A stretch of 64,000 bases of DNA from Cladorhizidae sp. MBARI D1340-BT2 (lineage: Eukaryota; Porifera; Demospongiae; Poecilosclerida; Cladorhizidae), in assembly GCA_028752905.1 (NCBI GenBank), contig JAQNBH010000003.1:31366722-31430721 (forward strand). Reading direction: 5' to 3'. Each line of letters starts with the position of its first letter. The stretch's first letter is position 1. Position numbers and translations under genes: made by a program. This document shows, in pieces, positions 43,401 through 52,800 of the stretch. Below the pieces are notes generated by a model, which was not told the DNA's origin, searched no databases, and was given only the letters and a program-made list of their open reading frames with translations.

Positions 43401-46400
43401 TTCCTGATGAAGGTCAGAGCATCTAGTCATTATTCCTGATGAAGGCTAGAGCATCTAGTCATTATCCTGATGAAGGCCACAACATCTAGTCATTATTCCT
43501 GATGAAGGCTAGAGCACATAGTCATTATTCCTGATGAAGGCTAGAACACCTAGTCATTATTCCTGATTAAGGCTAGAGCATCTAGTCATTATTGCTGATG
43601 AAGGCTAGAGCATCTAGTCATTATTCCTGATGAAGGCTAGAACAACTAGTCATTATTCCTGATGAAGACTAGAGCATCTAGTCATTATTCCTGATGAAGG
43701 CTAGAGCATCTAGTCATTATTCCTGATGAAGGCTATAGCATCTAGTCATTATTCCTGATGAAGGCTAGAGCATCTAGTCGTTATTCCTGATGAAGGCTAG
43801 AACATCTAGTCATTATTCCTGATGAGACTAGAGCATCTAGTCATTATTCCTGATAGTCATTATTCCTAATGAAGGCTGGAGCATCTATTCATTATTCCTG
43901 ATGAAAGTCAGAGCATCTAGTCATTATTCATTGATGAAAGCTAGAGCATCTAGTCATTATTCCTGATGAAGGTCAGAGCATCTAGTCATTATTCCTGATG
44001 AAGGCTAGAGCATCTAGTCATTATTAGAGCATCTAGTCATTATTCCTGATGAAGACTAGAGCATCTAGTCATTATTCCTGGTGAAGGCTAGAGCATCTAG
44101 TCATTATTCCTGATGAAGGCTAGAGCATCTAGTCATTATTCCTGATGAAGCTATAGCACCTAGTCATTATTCCTGATGAAGGCTGGAGCATCTAGTCAAT
44201 ATTCCTGATGATGGCTAGAGCATCTAGTCATTAGTCCTGATGAAGGCTAGAGCATCTAGTCATTATTCCTGATGAAGGCTAGACCACCTGGTCATTATTT
44301 ATGATGAAGGCTGGAGCATATAGTCAATATTCCTGATGAAGACTAGAGCATCTAGTCATTATTCCTGATGAAGGCTAGAGCATCTAGTCATTATTCCTGA
44401 TGAAGGCTAGGGCATCTAGTCATTATTCCTGATAAAGGCTAGAGCATCAAGTCATTATTCCTGATGAAGGCTAGAGCATCTAGTCATTATTCCTGATAAA
44501 GGCTAGAGCATCTAGTCATTATTCCTGATGAATGATAGAGCATCTAGTCATTATTCCTGATGAAGGCTAGATCATCTAGTCATTATTGCTGGAGCATCTA
44601 GTCATTATTCCTGATGAAGGCTAGAGCATCTAGTAATTATTCCTGATGAAGGCTATAGTCATTATTCCTGATGAAGGCTAGAGCATCTAGTCATTATTCC
44701 TGGAGCATCTTGTCATTATTCCTGATGAAGGCTAGAGCATCTAGTCATTATTCCTGATGAAGGCTAGAGCATCTAGTCATTATTCCTGATGAAGGCTAGA
44801 GCATCTAGTCATTATCCTGATGAAGGCCACAGCATCTAGTCATTATTACTGATGAAGGCTAGAGCACCTAGTCATTATTCCTGATGAAGGCTAGAACACC
44901 TAGTCATTATTCCTGATGAAGGCTAGAGCATCTAGTCATTATTGCTGATGAAGGCTAGAGCATCTAGTCATAATTCCTGATGAAGGCTAGAGCACCTAGT
45001 CATTATTGCTGATGAAGGCTAGAGCATCTAGTCATTATTCCTGATGAAGGCTAGAGCATCTAGTCATTATTCCTGATGAAGGCTAGAGCATCTAGTCATT
45101 ATTCCTGATAGTCATTATTCCTAATGAAGGCTGTAGCATCTATTAATTATTCCTGATGAAAGTCAGAGCATCTAGTCTGATTATTCATTGATGAAGGCTA
45201 GAGCATCTAGTCATTATTCCTGATGAAGGTCAGAGCATCTAGTCATTATTCCTGATGTAGGCTAGAGCATCTAGTCATTATTCCTGATGAAGGCTAGAGC
45301 ATCTTGTCATTATTCCTGATGAAGGCTAGAGCATCTAGTCATTATCCTGATGAAGGCCACAGCATCTAGTCATTATTCCTGATGAAGGCTAGAGCACCTA
45401 GTCATTATTCCTGATGAAGGCTAGAACACCTAGTCATTATTCCTGATTAAGGCTAGAGCATCTAGTCATTATTGCTGATGAAGGCTAGAGCATCTAGTCA
45501 TTATTCCTGATGAAGGCTAGAGCACCTAGTCATTATTCCTGATGAAGGCTAGAGCATTTAGTCATTATTCATGATGAAGGCTAGAGCATCTAGTCATTAT
45601 TCCTGATGAAGGCTATAGCATCTAGTCATTATTCCTGATGAAGGCTAGAGCATCTAGTCGTTATTCCTGATGAAGGCTAGAACATCTAGTCATTATTCCT
45701 GATGAGACTAGAGCATCTAGTCATTATTCCTAATGAAGGCCGGAGCATCTATTCATTATTCCTGATGAAAGTCAGAGCATCTAGTCATTATTCATTGATG
45801 AAGGCTAGAGCATCTAGTCATTATTCCTGATGAAGGTCAGAGCATCTAGTCATTATTCCTGATGAAGGCTAGAGCATCTAGTCATTATTAGAGCATCTAG
45901 TCATTATTCCTGATGAAGACTAGAGCATCTAGTCATTATTCCTGATGAAGGCTAGAACAACTAGTCATTATTCCTGATGAAGGCTAGAGCATCTAGTCAT
46001 TATTCCTGATGAAGGCTAGAGCATCTAGTCATTATTCCTGATGAAGGCTATAGCATCTAGTCATTATTCCTGATGAAGGCTAGAGCATCTAGTCGTTATT
46101 CCTGATGAAGGCTAGAACATCTAGTCATTATTCCTGATGAGACTAGAGCATCTAGTCATTATTCCTGATAGTCATTATTCCTAATGAAGGCTGGAGCATC
46201 TATTCATTATTCCTGATGAAAGTCAGAGCATCTAGTCATTATTCATTGATGAAAGCAAGAGCATCTAGTCATTATTCCTGATGAAGGTCAGAGCATCTAG
46301 TCATTATTCCTGATGAAGGCTAGAGCATCTAGTCATTATTAGAGCATCTAGTCATTATTCCTGATGAAGACTAGAGCATCTAGTCATTATTCCTGGTGAA

Positions 46401-47837
46401 GGCTAGAGCATCTAGTCATTATTCCTGATGAAGGCTAGAGCATCTAGTCATTATTCCTGATGAAGCTATAGCACCTAGTCATTATTCCTGATGAAGGCTG
46501 GAGCATCTAGTCAATATTCCTGATGATGGCTAGAGCATCTAGTCATTAGTCCTGATGAAGGCTAGAGCATCTAGTCATTATTCCTGATGAAGGCTAGACC
46601 ACCTAGTCATTATTTATGATGAAGGCTGGAGCATATAGTCAATATTCCTGATGAAGACTAGAGCATCTAGTCATTATTCCTGATGAAGGCTAGAGCATGT
46701 AGTCATTATTCCTGATGAAGGGTAGGGCATCTAGTCATTATTCCTGATAAAGGCTAGAGCATCAAGTCATTATTCCTGTTGAAGGCTAGAGCATCTAGTC
46801 ATTATTCCTGATAAAGGCTAGAGCATCTAGTCATTATTCCTGATGAATGATAGAGCATCTAGTCATTATTCCTGATGAAGGCTAGATCATCTAGTCATTA
46901 TTGCTGGAGCATCTAGTCATTATTCCTGATGAAGGCTAGAGCATCTAGTAATTATTCCTGATGAAGGCTATAGTCATTATTCCTGATGAAGGCTAGAGCA
47001 TCTAGTCATTATTCCTGGAGCATCTTGTCATTATTCCTGATGAAGGCTAGAGCATCTAGTCATTATTCCTGATGAAGGCTAGAGCATCTAGTCATTATTC
47101 CTGATGAAGGCTAGAGCATCTAGTCATTATCCTGATGAAGGCCACAGCATCTAGTCATTATTACTGATGAAGGCTAGAGCACCTAGTCATTATTCCTGAT
47201 GAAGGCTAGAACACCTAGTCATTATTCCTGATGAAGGCTAGAGCATCTAGTCATTATTGCTGATGAAGGCTAGAGCATCTAGTCATAATTCCTGATGAAG
47301 GCTAGAGCACCTAGTCATTATTGCTGATGAAGGCTAGAGCATCTAGTCATTATTCCTGATGAAGGCTAGAGCATCTAGTCATTATTCCTGATGAAGGCTA
47401 GAGCATCTAGTCATTATTCCTGATAGTCATTATTCCTAATGAAGGCTGTAGCATCTATTCATTATTCCTGATGAAAGTCAGAGCATCTAGTCTGATTATT
47501 CATTGATGAAGGCTAGAGCATCTAGTCATTATTCCTGATGAAGGTCAGAGCATCTAGTCATTATTCCTGATGTAGGCTAGAGCATCTAGTCATTATTCCT
47601 GATGAAGGCTAGAGCATCTTGTCATTATTCCTGATGAAGGCTAGAGCATCTAGTCATTATCCTGATGAAGGCCACAGCATCTAGTCATTATACCTGATGA
47701 AGGCTAGAGCACCTAGTCATTATTCCTGATGAAGGCTAGAACACCTAGTCATTATTCCTGATTAAGGCTAGAGCATCTAGTCATTATTGCTGATGAAGGC
47801 TAGAGCATCTAGTCATTATTCCTGATGAAGGCTAGAG
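31440..47837 (+). repeat. Nested satellite blocks with offsets 11.02, 2.64 and 2.32 kb
   Basis: The CTGTAGC unit occurs at 31476, 42494, 45131 and 47446, and the GGCCGG unit at 32083, 43101 and 45738. Both marker sets give an 11,018-bp offset from the first to the second copy and 2,637 bp from the second to the third. CTGTAGC adds a further 2,315-bp step. The unit CTAGACCACC (near 41641, 44280 and 46595) follows the same pattern. The last repeat is interrupted by the retrotransposon, and the GGCCGG unit expected next lies beyond it near 53597. Confidence 0.7.
47833..47837. repeat. Target-site duplication, left copy (TAGAG)
   Basis: TAGAG lies immediately before the 5' LTR and is repeated immediately after the 3' LTR. 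Five bases is the usual duplication length for Ty3/gypsy integrases. The five bases belong to the satellite monomer (GGCTAGAGCACC), so one copy is original and one was made on insertion. Confidence 0.9.
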
Positions 47838-48266
47838 TGTCGGAAATGGCATTCCCTGCCAGACAAGTGAGAGAGGAAGTAGTACAAGTTAATGAATTAC
47901 TACTACAAACCATGCCATATATGGACCGGAGTATATTTAACTCACCGGGTAAAGTTATTTATAACTGACGAATAGGAAGACGACAGACCGGAACAGAGAG
48001 AGCTAGAGAGAGCTAGGAGAGTAGCTTGAATTTGTTAGTTGTTGGACACTGAGTTTGAAATGTTGTGATGAGATTCTTTTTGGCAGTATTGTTATATGCA
48101 CTAAGAAGTGTTTATTAATCTCAAGTGGTCATTTGGGCTTGTAAGGGGAAAGCACTTGCTGGTTCACCTGAGTGAGAGGTGAATCAGAAGTGTCAGTAAC
48201 TATAAGTCGGCGCGGATCTGTTCGGAGAGACTAAGTGTGACACTCTCAAGGAAAGCATTTCCGACA
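47838..48266 (+). repeat. 5' long terminal repeat (429 bp)
   Basis: It begins TGTCGGAAATG and ends CATTTCCGACA, a perfect 11-bp inverted repeat with the canonical TG...CA ends. Reading the two copies side by side, it is identical to the 3' LTR at all 429 positions. It should hold the promoter and the start of transcription. A TATATTTAA stretch at 47932-47940 is a possible TATA element. I see no AATAAA in it. A GAGAGAGCTAGAGAGAGC tract lies near 47995-48012. Confidence 0.95.
47932..47940 (+). promoter_or_regulatory. Possible TATA element of the LTR promoter
   Basis: TATATTTAA lies about 95 bp into the 5' LTR; the identical copy in the 3' LTR is at about 53043-53051. Position and sequence suit an LTR promoter, but a TATA-like string in AT-rich DNA is weak evidence, and the nearby ATATATGG (from about 47919) is an alternative. 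No initiator can be assigned from sequence alone. Confidence 0.3.
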
Positions 48267-48268
48267 TT

Positions 48269-48286
48269 TGGTGGCAGCGGTGGGAT
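48269..48286 (+). promoter_or_regulatory. Primer-binding site, tRNA-Leu type
   Basis: TGGTGGCAGCGGTGGGAT begins two bases after the 5' LTR. Its complement reads ATCCCACCGCTGCCACCA, which matches the T-arm end, acceptor stem (GCTGCCA) and CCA tail of an animal leucine tRNA of the GGTAGC-type acceptor. The match continues two bases further (CC). It primes minus-strand DNA synthesis by the element's reverse transcriptase. The leucine assignment rests on recalled tRNA ends, not a search. Confidence 0.8.
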
Positions 48287-48288
48287 CC

Positions 48289-48492
48289 AAAGGAATTGGA
48301 TCACGGACCAAGGTATCAGCTACAACAGAGTAACTGGTTGGTTTAATTTAAAATAAAATAAATTATAATAATAATTATTTTTTTTTGCTAGCGGGAACAC
48401 GGTTGGGCGTAAGCTAAGCAACCTGAAAACCCTCTCCTAATTAGTTAGGAAATTCACTTTATAATTTTTGTGTGGAGGAATTGAGTTGGGAG
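48289..48492 (+). other. Untranslated leader of the retrotransposon
   Basis: About 200 bp lie between the primer-binding site and the first ATG of gag. They contain an A/T-only tract at about 48347-48386 (AAAATAAAATAAATTATAA followed by a run of T) and no sizeable open frame. The RNA packaging signal would be expected here, but I cannot point to it. Confidence 0.6.
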
Positions 48493-48888
48493 ATGTCGGA
48501 GGACCGAGACCGAGCTCGCCGAGAACGTCGCCTCCGCAGTGATATACCGGAGTTGGAGACAGGGGCTCAACCACACGATCCAATGGCCCAATTCCTGCGA
48601 TATATGCAGCAGACGGAGGAGGCTAGAGACGCCAGAGAGCTGAGGCAAGCACAGGCGTGGGAAGAGAGACTAACCCGGATGGCAAATAACGTCCATCCAC
48701 CACAACCGGCAATTCCAGCAGCTATCCCACCCCATCTACCCCGGCTCGCCCTCCAAAAGTACCAAGAAGGAGTGGATGACATGGGGGCATTTATAGAGAC
48801 CTTTGAGGCGACTGCTGCAGTGGCTGGCTGGCCCAGAGCACAGTGGAGTGTGTATCTCCGGGGCTCTCTCTCTCTGGACAGGGACTGA
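48493..48888 (+). pseudogene. gag: Gag, N-terminal fragment (131 aa, frame broken)
   Basis: This encodes the N-terminal part of the structural polyprotein that forms the retrotransposon's virus-like particle. I chose the ATG at 48493 (MSEDRDRARRERR); the frame is open upstream to a GTG at 48472, but that is a weaker start. The fragment is highly charged at its start (Arg/Glu/Asp-rich), then has a Gln/Arg/Glu helix-like stretch around residues 37-63 and a Pro-rich linker (PPQPAIPAAIPPHLP). It ends in an aromatic segment containing AGWPRAQWSVYLRG that looks like the start of the capsid. It stops at 48886-48888, just after a (CT)6 run at 48864-48875, while the capsid continues in another frame. 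The reading is therefore interrupted mid-capsid, probably by a two-base slippage change in the CT run. Neighbours are the leader and the long gag-pol frame. Confidence 0.8.
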
Positions 48889-51800
48889 CTGCGGTGTCAA
48901 CACTCAGCGCTCAGGACCAGAATGATTATGGAGAAGTGAGGAGGGTGTTGTTAAGTACCTATAGTATATCCATAGAGACCTATCGTAGGCAAGTGTTTGA
49001 GACACCTTTCGACAGTGATAAACCGGATAAGTGGTTCCGATCACACCGGCAATCATTGAGGAAGTGGGTGGAGGCATCTGGGATGCCTGTGTTTGACCTC
49101 ATAGCCCAGGAGTTAGCATTACAACGGTTGCCAAGGTGGTTGCAGCAGCCGATGCGCAACCTAGATATACCCACATATGAGGGATTGAACACAGCTGTGG
49201 TTAGGCATTTGGCTAATCAGCCTAAACGGGAGGTGGAATTCCAAAAACGACCCTTACCCAATAGGGAGAGAGAAAATGTACAACAACCCTTACCCACTCA
49301 CATCACACCCAACCGTCAGAGGGACCCTGACCCTAGACATTTACCACTGGGGGGTAAGCAGACCACCCTCACAACCACGACAACCACACACCCCAGAGAC
49401 TCAAGGAGGATTGAGTGCTTCCGGTGTGGGCAGATTGGGAACTTCCGTCGAGACTGTAAAGTCAAGATCGAGGGGGATGCCCGGTGTTGTTCGACCTTCC
49501 CGCAAGAAGGAAAACGAGGGAACAACTGGACCAAGGAGGTCACAGTGAATGGACAGGAGAGGATAGCCCTACTGGATACGGGCTGTACCAAGTCCATGGT
49601 GCACCCGCGTTGTGTGCAAGAAAAGGATAAGCTGGGGTGGACGATCTCGTACGCCACCGCCAGTCACACCAAGCAGGACTTCCCGGCGGCTAGGATAGAG
49701 CTGACCGTGGACGGGAGAAAGACAGAAATGGCTGTTGGAGTTTCTCCGGGCTTGAATGTGGACATGTTGTTGGGACAGGACGTCCCCAATTTTCGAAGAC
49801 TGTTGAAGGAGGTCCTTACGGAAGAAATGACCGGAGGCGAGCCAACTGAAACAGCCCTGGCTGTGACGCGAGCGAGCCAGAAGAAAGAGGAGACAGAACA
49901 AAGAAGGCTGTCAGCACTTCAGGATGAGGAAGGGGCTGAAGTCACGGGTCTCCAATCGGACCAAACATTGGGTGAATTATATGCATTTGAGGATGACATG
50001 TTTGTAACCCCTACCCAGGAACCGACAGTGACCTTTGTTCCTGATGACGACGAGAAAACCCTGGAGCAGATTTCTCCATCCCAGTTGCGTACTCTCCAGT
50101 TGGTGGACCAGACTCTCATAGATTGGCGCCACCAGGCTGACGTGGACGGGGGAGACTTCTGCTGGAACAAAGGACTTTTACACAAAAAACCGGAAAAGGG
50201 TGAGGAGAAACCTCTGTTGGTTGTACCCCAGACATGCAGGAGTGAGGTACTACGGACAGCACACTGTTCACCAACAGCGGGTCACTTTGGTGAGGCACGG
50301 ACTCTGGACCTATTGAGGAGGAGGGTCACGTGGCCGAGGATGGCGACTGATGTAAAGGAGGCCTGCCGATCGTGTCCGGTTTGTCAGCTGGCGGCACCAG
50401 CATCTCTACCAACAGCACCGTTGAGACCATTACCTCTCATCCAGACGCCGTTCAGACGAATAGCCATGGACATATTCGGACCCCTCAAGAGGACAAGGTC
50501 AGGGAATAGGTGGGTACTTGTTATTGCCGACTATGCGACAAAGTGGCCTGAAGCCTTTCCCTTGAAAAATGTTACATCTATGGAAGTTGTACAATGTTTA
50601 ATCGAGGTGACGTCACGACTAGGTGTCCCTGAGGAAGTATTGACGGACAATGGGGCTAATTTTGTCTCCAAGATGATGAAGGAGTTCTGCACGAAGACCG
50701 GAATCAAACAGATACGGACCTCCCCATACCATCCCCAGACCGACGGGATGGTCGAACGCTTCAATGCTACAATGAAGCGCCTCTTGCGGAAACTCACGCA
50801 AAAAGGCTCGAGTGAGTGGGACGAGTGCCTCCCCTTTGTGCTGTGGGCGTATCGAGGCACCGTGCACAAGTCGACCGGGTTCTCACCCTACGAGCTTTTG
50901 TTCGGACGCAAGATGAGGACTACCCTGGACGTCTTGATCGATCAGTGGAGCCAGGAAGAAATGGAGGAAGGTATGGAGTCAACCGAATACCTAAAGCAGT
51001 TACGAGAACGCATGGCTGTCGTACGGGAGTTCGCCAGTTGCACGGAAGGACTTAGCAAAGAGTCGTACAAACGTCAACATGACAAGAAGGCGAAACCTAG
51101 GGAGTTTGACGAGGGAGACTACGTCCTAGTCTTTCAACCGAAATATTTCAACAAGCTCCACAATGAGTGGAGGGGGCCTGTAATCATTACGAAGAAGATA
51201 TCCTCAGTAACTTATGAGGTGGATATGGGCCAAGGCAGGAAGCCGCTGCGACGCTTCCATGTGAACAGCATGAAACGCTGGAACTCTCCCACTGGGGCAG
51301 TACTCTTCGCACACGAAGATGCTGACGGCCTGGTGGAGGAAGAACAGACAACTGAGGAAGACAACCTGAAAGAAAAACAGAGAGAAGAACTAGAGCAGTT
51401 GAAACGGGAGTATGCAGATGTCATCAGTGACATACCCGGGAAGACAACATGGGCGGAACATATTATCGAAACAGAGGGAGCCAGTCCAATCAAATTGCTG
51501 CCCTACAGACTACCTCATACCTCACATGAGTTCCTGAGAACCGAGATAAAGGAGCTTATGGGGAGAGGCATCATTCGACCGTCCCGGAGCCCCTGGGCCG
51601 CCCCAGTGGTTCTGGTGCCGAAGAAGGACGGGGGTCAACGTCTATGCGTGGACTATCGCAAACTGAACCTAATCACGAGGGCCGACCCTTACCCTCTCCC
51701 TAGGATCGAGGCTATGATAGACGAAATTGGGCAGGCCAAGTTCATCACTGCCCTAGACCTCACAAAGGGCTACTGGCAGGTGCCAGTAGCAAAAGAAAGT

Positions 51801-52622
51801 ATTGCAAAGACAGCCTTTGTAACCCAATGGGGGAAGTTTGAGTTCTTGACCATGCCTTTTGGGTTGGTGGCTGCCCCTTCCACGTTCCAACGGTTGATGG
51901 ACCGAGTACTGGAAGGAGGGCATGACTTTACTGCTGCCTATCTGGACGATGTGTTAGTGAGAAGTGAGACCTGGGAGGATCACCTGCGCCATTTGCGATG
52001 GGTGATGGACCGTCTAAAAGAAGCTGGGCTCACCATCAAGGAAAAGAAGTGCAAATTTGCAGTGAATACTTGCGAGTATTTAGGATACATCATCGGGAAT
52101 GGACGAGTATTACCACAGGAGGCCAAAATCAGAGCAGTGAGAAATTTCGAACAGCCCAAAACAAAGACAGATGTGAGGGCATTCCTTGGGTTGAGTGGAT
52201 ATTACCGTAGATTCATCCCAAACTTCGCAGAGATCGCCACTCCCCTTACCAACTTAACGAAAAAGACGGAACCCAACGTAGTGACCTGGACGGCAAAGAC
52301 AGAACAAGCATTCGAGATGTTGAAGTCGAGTTTAATTAACTACCCGATTCTGAGAACTCCGAACTGGTCACGACCGTTTACTCTACAAACGGACGCCTCA
52401 GACACAGGCTTAGGATTCATCTTATCACAAAATGATGAATATGGAGAAGAACATCCGATCGCATTTGGATCGCGAAAACTGCTCGAAAGGGAAACTCGAT
52501 ATTCAACCATCGAGAAGGAGGCCCTAGCAATTATCACGGGGATTGAGCACTATCGAATTTATCTAGAGGGAACGCTGTTTACGGTTGTAACCGATCACAA
52601 CCCTTTGACCCAGTTGACATAA
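48843..52622 (+). CDS. pol: Gag (C-terminal)-protease-integrase-RT-RNase H polyprotein, truncated
   Basis: The open frame of 1,259 codons starts at a GTG only because the frame opens there; real coding enters after the CT run. Residues about 21-125 form a SCAN-like helical capsid (YRRQVF...PDKWF...LRKWV...LIAQELALQRLP). A zinc knuckle at 192-205 reads C-x2-C-x4-N-x4-C, with Asn in place of His. Aspartic protease follows (LLDTG 243-247, LLGQD 309-313). Integrase has HHCC zinc residues H474, H481, C511 and C514; catalytic D543, D602 and E638 (D,D35E); and a GPY/F-like WRGPV at 776-780, with no chromodomain seen. Reverse transcriptase spans about 880-1085, with DLTKGYWQVP at 972-981 and YLDD at 1033-1036. 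RNase H begins near 1170, with likely catalytic D1184, E1224 and D1251. A TAA at 52620 ends the frame inside RNase H at the edge of an insertion. Integrase before RT marks a Gmr1-like element. Catalytic residues of protease, integrase and RT look intact. Confidence 0.93.
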   Translation: MECVSPGLSLSGQGLTAVSTLSAQDQNDYGEVRRVLLSTYSISIETYRRQVFETPFDSDKPDKWFRSHRQSLRKWVEASGMPVFDLIAQELALQRLPRWLQQPMRNLDIPTYEGLNTAVVRHLANQPKREVEFQKRPLPNRERENVQQPLPTHITPNRQRDPDPRHLPLGGKQTTLTTTTTTHPRDSRRIECFRCGQIGNFRRDCKVKIEGDARCCSTFPQEGKRGNNWTKEVTVNGQERIALLDTGCTKSMVHPRCVQEKDKLGWTISYATASHTKQDFPAARIELTVDGRKTEMAVGVSPGLNVDMLLGQDVPNFRRLLKEVLTEEMTGGEPTETALAVTRASQKKEETEQRRLSALQDEEGAEVTGLQSDQTLGELYAFEDDMFVTPTQEPTVTFVPDDDEKTLEQISPSQLRTLQLVDQTLIDWRHQADVDGGDFCWNKGLLHKKPEKGEEKPLLVVPQTCRSEVLRTAHCSPTAGHFGEARTLDLLRRRVTWPRMATDVKEACRSCPVCQLAAPASLPTAPLRPLPLIQTPFRRIAMDIFGPLKRTRSGNRWVLVIADYATKWPEAFPLKNVTSMEVVQCLIEVTSRLGVPEEVLTDNGANFVSKMMKEFCTKTGIKQIRTSPYHPQTDGMVERFNATMKRLLRKLTQKGSSEWDECLPFVLWAYRGTVHKSTGFSPYELLFGRKMRTTLDVLIDQWSQEEMEEGMESTEYLKQLRERMAVVREFASCTEGLSKESYKRQHDKKAKPREFDEGDYVLVFQPKYFNKLHNEWRGPVIITKKISSVTYEVDMGQGRKPLRRFHVNSMKRWNSPTGAVLFAHEDADGLVEEEQTTEEDNLKEKQREELEQLKREYADVISDIPGKTTWAEHIIETEGASPIKLLPYRLPHTSHEFLRTEIKELMGRGIIRPSRSPWAAPVVLVPKKDGGQRLCVDYRKLNLITRADPYPLPRIEAMIDEIGQAKFITALDLTKGYWQVPVAKESIAKTAFVTQWGKFEFLTMPFGLVAAPSTFQRLMDRVLEGGHDFTAAYLDDVLVRSETWEDHLRHLRWVMDRLKEAGLTIKEKKCKFAVNTCEYLGYIIGNGRVLPQEAKIRAVRNFEQPKTKTDVRAFLGLSGYYRRFIPNFAEIATPLTNLTKKTEPNVVTWTAKTEQAFEMLKSSLINYPILRTPNWSRPFTLQTDASDTGLGFILSQNDEYGEEHPIAFGSRKLLERETRYSTIEKEALAIITGIEHYRIYLEGTLFTVVTDHNPLTQLT
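48864..48875 (+). repeat. (CT)6 run at the gag frame break
   Basis: Six CT dinucleotides lie where the gag frame and the long downstream frame overlap. Capsid-like sequence leads into the run in one frame and leaves it in another, and the offset equals one dinucleotide unit. This points to a replication-slippage indel, or a sequencing/assembly error in the run. It does not resemble the X XXY YYZ shift site of retroviruses. Confidence 0.65.
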
Positions 52623-52631
52623 TTTATAGCT

Positions 52632-52797
52632 TGGATTGTTGTTTTGTTTAAAAAATTTTTTTAAATCACGTATATATATATATAGCGGTACCAAGTAAAA
52701 ACGCAAATTTTCGATTCCAAGAAACAAGATCTTAAAGTTTATGGCATGTATATAGCATGGATATTCTAGGTCCAACACACCCATCATTATTATAGCT
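52632..52797. mobile_element. AT-rich insertion splitting RNase H
   Basis: Foreign-looking AT-rich DNA separates two parts of RNase H. The 8-mer TTATAGCT occurs at 52624-52631 and again at 52790-52797, so a 166-bp insert with an 8-bp target duplication is one reading. A problem with it is that recognisable RNase H ends at 52619 and resumes at about 52801, leaving 12 bases (52620-52631) that begin with a stop. The foreign segment may thus be about 178-181 bp with other borders. It holds T- and A-runs (about 52648-52664) and a (TA)7 tract at 52671-52684. I see no terminal inverted repeats, no GT...AG intron borders and no long open frame. Its family is unknown. Confidence 0.55.
52671..52684. 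repeat. (TA)7 microsatellite
   Basis: Seven TA dinucleotides sit inside the AT-rich insertion in RNase H. This is a simple slippage-prone repeat of no evident function and the only such TA tract within the retrotransposon interior. Confidence 0.8.
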
Positions 52798-52800
52798 AAA

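Larger units (their letters stand above)
1..47837 (+). repeat. 32-bp satellite array, left part
   Basis: This is a continuous head-to-tail array of a 32-bp AT-rich unit, about 1,500 copies judged by length/32. The unit can be read as TTCCTGATGAAGG, then CTAGAGCATCTAG, then TCATTA. Every copy I inspected lies in the same orientation. Recurrent variants include a 31-bp unit with CCACAGC, units with AGCACC or AACACC in the centre, GATTAAGG, TTGCTGATG, GTCGTTATT, GATGAGACTAG, GATAGTCATTATTCCTAATG, GAAAGTCAGAG and a truncated TATTAGAGCATC. These recur in fixed order and build the higher-order repeats listed separately. TGA and TAG stops plus a length not divisible by three close all frames on both strands, so it is non-coding. 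I do not recognise the satellite family by name. The array starts before the window and is cut at 47837 only by the retrotransposon. Confidence 0.98.

Noticed and set aside
1..47837. CRISPR array: regularly spaced short repeats
   Set aside because: The 32-bp units are directly adjacent with no unique spacers, vary at many positions, extend for tens of kb and have no cas genes; the context is a eukaryotic retrotransposon.
1..47837. Protein-coding tandem repeat
   Set aside because: The monomer contains TGA and TAG stops on the plus strand and TAA, TGA and TAG on the minus strand, and 32 is not a multiple of three, so every frame closes within a few units.
48454..48782. Minus-strand open frames of 60-113 codons across the retrotransposon
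   Set aside because: They lie opposite the gag-pol frames, show no recognisable domain and are expected shadows of GC-richer coding DNA.
52683..52718. tRNA-derived SINE promoter (B-box-like TTTCGATTCC at 52709-52718)
   Set aside because: The B-box-like string has one mismatch, but the upstream A box is poor and spacing and tail do not fit a SINE convincingly.
52620..52800. Spliceosomal intron in RNase H
   Set aside because: No GT donor is found at the point where RNase H similarity stops and no matching GT...AG pair restores the frame there; an insertion fits better, though RNA data could overturn this.
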